Assembly: GCA_913020685.1 (NCBI GenBank)
Contig: CAJWAY010000020.1
Location: 1 to 16,267 of the forward strand
Direction of reading: 5' to 3'
Origin: an uncultured Flavobacteriaceae bacterium
GTDB lineage: Bacteria > Bacteroidota > Bacteroidia > Flavobacteriales > Flavobacteriaceae
DNA: 16,267 nucleotides
Shown here piece after piece: positions 15,001 to 16,267 of this stretch (position 1 is its first letter; each line of letters begins with the position of its first letter). The translations under genes and the position numbers were made by a program. The notes under the pieces are model-generated. The model searched no databases, had not been told where the DNA came from, and saw only the letters and a program-made list of their open reading frames with translations.

Positions 15001-15046
15001 CAATTTAAAAGTACCAAACAGATGCTCTTAATAATATGGTATACAC

Positions 15047-15054
15047 TATATTTG
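15047..15054 (+). promoter_or_regulatory. -7 promoter element for atpD
   Basis: TATATTTG matches the Bacteroidota -7 consensus TAnnTTTG exactly and is followed by C, as is common. It is 31 bases upstream of the atpD ATG, giving a leader of roughly 25 bases. No clear -33 TTG is seen at the expected distance, but position and exact match make this the best promoter call in the window. Confidence 0.55.
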
Positions 15055-15085
15055 CACACGAAAATTTAATTAAAATATTACTTCT

Positions 15086-16267
15086 ATGGCACAAAAAATC
15101 GGTACCGTTTCACAAATTATTGGTCCAGTAGTAGATGTAACATTTTCAGGAGAAGACGATGCACTTCCAAAAATATATGACTCCCTTGAAATCTCCAAGG
15201 AAGACGGCACTAAACTGGTGCTTGAAGTTCAATCTCATATTGGAGAAAATACTGTAAGGACAGTATCCATGGATTCTACTGACGGTTTGAGCCGAGGTTT
15301 TGAGGCCAAGGCCACCGGAAGTCCCATCCAGATGCCAATCGGTGAGGAGGTCTATGGAAGACTCTTCAACGTCATTGGAGATGGAATAGACGGTTTGGGA
15401 AATCTTCCTAAAGAGGGTGACAATGGGTTGCCTATCCACCGACAAGCTCCCGCATTTGAGGATCTTTCAACTTCTACTGAAGTTCTTTTTACCGGGATTA
15501 AAGTTATTGACTTGATCGAACCCTATGCTAAAGGAGGAAAGATTGGGCTGTTTGGAGGAGCAGGTGTAGGTAAAACCGTTTTGATTCAGGAATTAATCAA
15601 TAACATTGCAAAAGGGCATGGTGGGCTTTCCGTGTTTGCAGGAGTAGGTGAAAGAACTAGAGAGGGTAACGATTTATTGAGAGAAATGTTAGAGTCTGGA
15701 ATCATAAAATATGGAGATGACTTTTTACATTCAATGGAAGAAGGTGGTTGGGATTTGACTAAGGTAGATAAAAAGACTATGCTTGAATCCAAAGCGACAT
15801 TTGTGTTTGGGCAGATGAATGAGCCTCCTGGAGCAAGAGCGCGTGTCGCACTTTCCGGTTTGACCATTGCAGAATATTTTAGGGATGGTGCCGGAGATGG
15901 ACAGGGTAAAGATGTGCTTTTCTTTGTCGATAATATTTTCAGATTCACTCAAGCCGGTTCTGAAGTATCTGCACTTTTGGGACGTATGCCCTCGGCCGTT
16001 GGTTATCAGCCAACGTTGGCCACCGAAATGGGAGCCATGCAAGAAAGAATTACTTCCACTAAAAAAGGGTCCATTACATCGGTACAAGCCGTATATGTTC
16101 CCGCAGATGACTTGACAGATCCTGCACCTGCTACGACCTTTGCTCACTTGGATGCAACTACTGTATTGTCCCGTAAAATTGCAGAGTTGGGAATTTATCC
16201 TGCAGTTGATCCCTTGGATTCTACCTCCAGGATTTTGACAGCAGATATCTTGGGAGACGATCATTAC
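15086..16267 (+). CDS. atpD: ATP synthase F1 subunit beta, N-terminal 394 residues (cut by window edge)
   Basis: AtpD is the catalytic subunit of F1F0 ATP synthase on the cytoplasmic face of the inner membrane. The frame opens at 15086 ('MAQKIGTVSQIIGPVVDV') and is still open at the last base, so about 100 C-terminal residues are missing. Motifs: Walker A 'GGAGVGKT' (157-164), 'GVGERTREGND' (187-197), 'GQMNEPPGARAR' (242-253), Walker B 'VLFFVDN' (277-283), and the alpha/beta signature 'PAVDPLDSTS' (372-381). Compared with E. coli AtpD there is an insertion of about 25 residues at roughly 207-237 and a shorter one near 268-274, both of the kind seen in Bacteroidota. An exact -7 promoter element lies directly upstream and the other F1F0 genes are not present, consistent with the separate atpD-atpC unit of Bacteroidota. 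Long antisense frames here are shadows. Confidence 0.97.
   Translation, partial: MAQKIGTVSQIIGPVVDVTFSGEDDALPKIYDSLEISKEDGTKLVLEVQSHIGENTVRTVSMDSTDGLSRGFEAKATGSPIQMPIGEEVYGRLFNVIGDGIDGLGNLPKEGDNGLPIHRQAPAFEDLSTSTEVLFTGIKVIDLIEPYAKGGKIGLFGGAGVGKTVLIQELINNIAKGHGGLSVFAGVGERTREGNDLLREMLESGIIKYGDDFLHSMEEGGWDLTKVDKKTMLESKATFVFGQMNEPPGARARVALSGLTIAEYFRDGAGDGQGKDVLFFVDNIFRFTQAGSEVSALLGRMPSAVGYQPTLATEMGAMQERITSTKKGSITSVQAVYVPADDLTDPAPATTFAHLDATTVLSRKIAELGIYPAVDPLDSTSRILTADILGDDHY

Noticed and set aside
15731..16264. 177-residue antisense open frame opposite atpD, plus two shorter ones nearby
   Set aside because: The plus strand encodes AtpD with every catalytic motif intact. The antisense products are Cys/Ser-rich and resemble nothing, as expected for shadows.

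Overview
The window looks like chromosomal DNA of a member of the Bacteroidota, most likely a (marine) flavobacterium. The evidence is AT-rich DNA, two TonB-dependent receptors with N-terminal carboxypeptidase-regulatory-like domains, a DUF4270 lipoprotein, a stand-alone half glycogen synthase, a long insertion in the ATP synthase beta subunit, and TAnnTTTG-type -7 elements. The species cannot be named from the sequence alone. All genes look intact. I see no tRNA, rRNA, CRISPR array, insertion sequence or prophage.

Left block (1-6006, all minus strand), read from right to left: panC and panD (pantothenate/CoA precursors), a UPF0104/LPG_synthase_TM membrane protein, radA (recombination ATPase), gdhA (NADP-type glutamate dehydrogenase), recO (recombination mediator), and the N-terminal part of a TonB-dependent receptor that runs off the left edge. 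Gaps are 4 to 56 bp and recO overlaps the receptor by 17 bp. panC to radA is probably one transcript, and gdhA may have its own promoter in the 56-bp gap.

Middle block (6108-8753, plus strand), divergent from panC: a protein resembling only the N-terminal half of a GT5 glycogen/starch synthase, without the usual sugar-nucleotide loop, followed 3 bp later by a DUF4270 lipoprotein carrying a cassette of three calcium-type (thrombospondin type 3) aspartate repeats. This pair is the least understood part of the window and the best candidate for an uncharacterised system.

Lipid block (8918-11850): a PlsC-family acyltransferase (minus) and a long-chain acyl-CoA synthetase (plus) diverge from a 215-bp intergenic region. 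Together they could activate fatty acids and transfer them to glycerolipids.

Right block (11933-16267, plus strand): a complete 964-residue TonB-dependent receptor closed by a strong palindromic terminator, an intergenic stretch with a second terminator-like hairpin (possible small RNA), a clear -7 promoter element, and atpD, which is cut by the right edge. An atpD that starts its own transcription unit fits the split ATP synthase operon of Bacteroidota.
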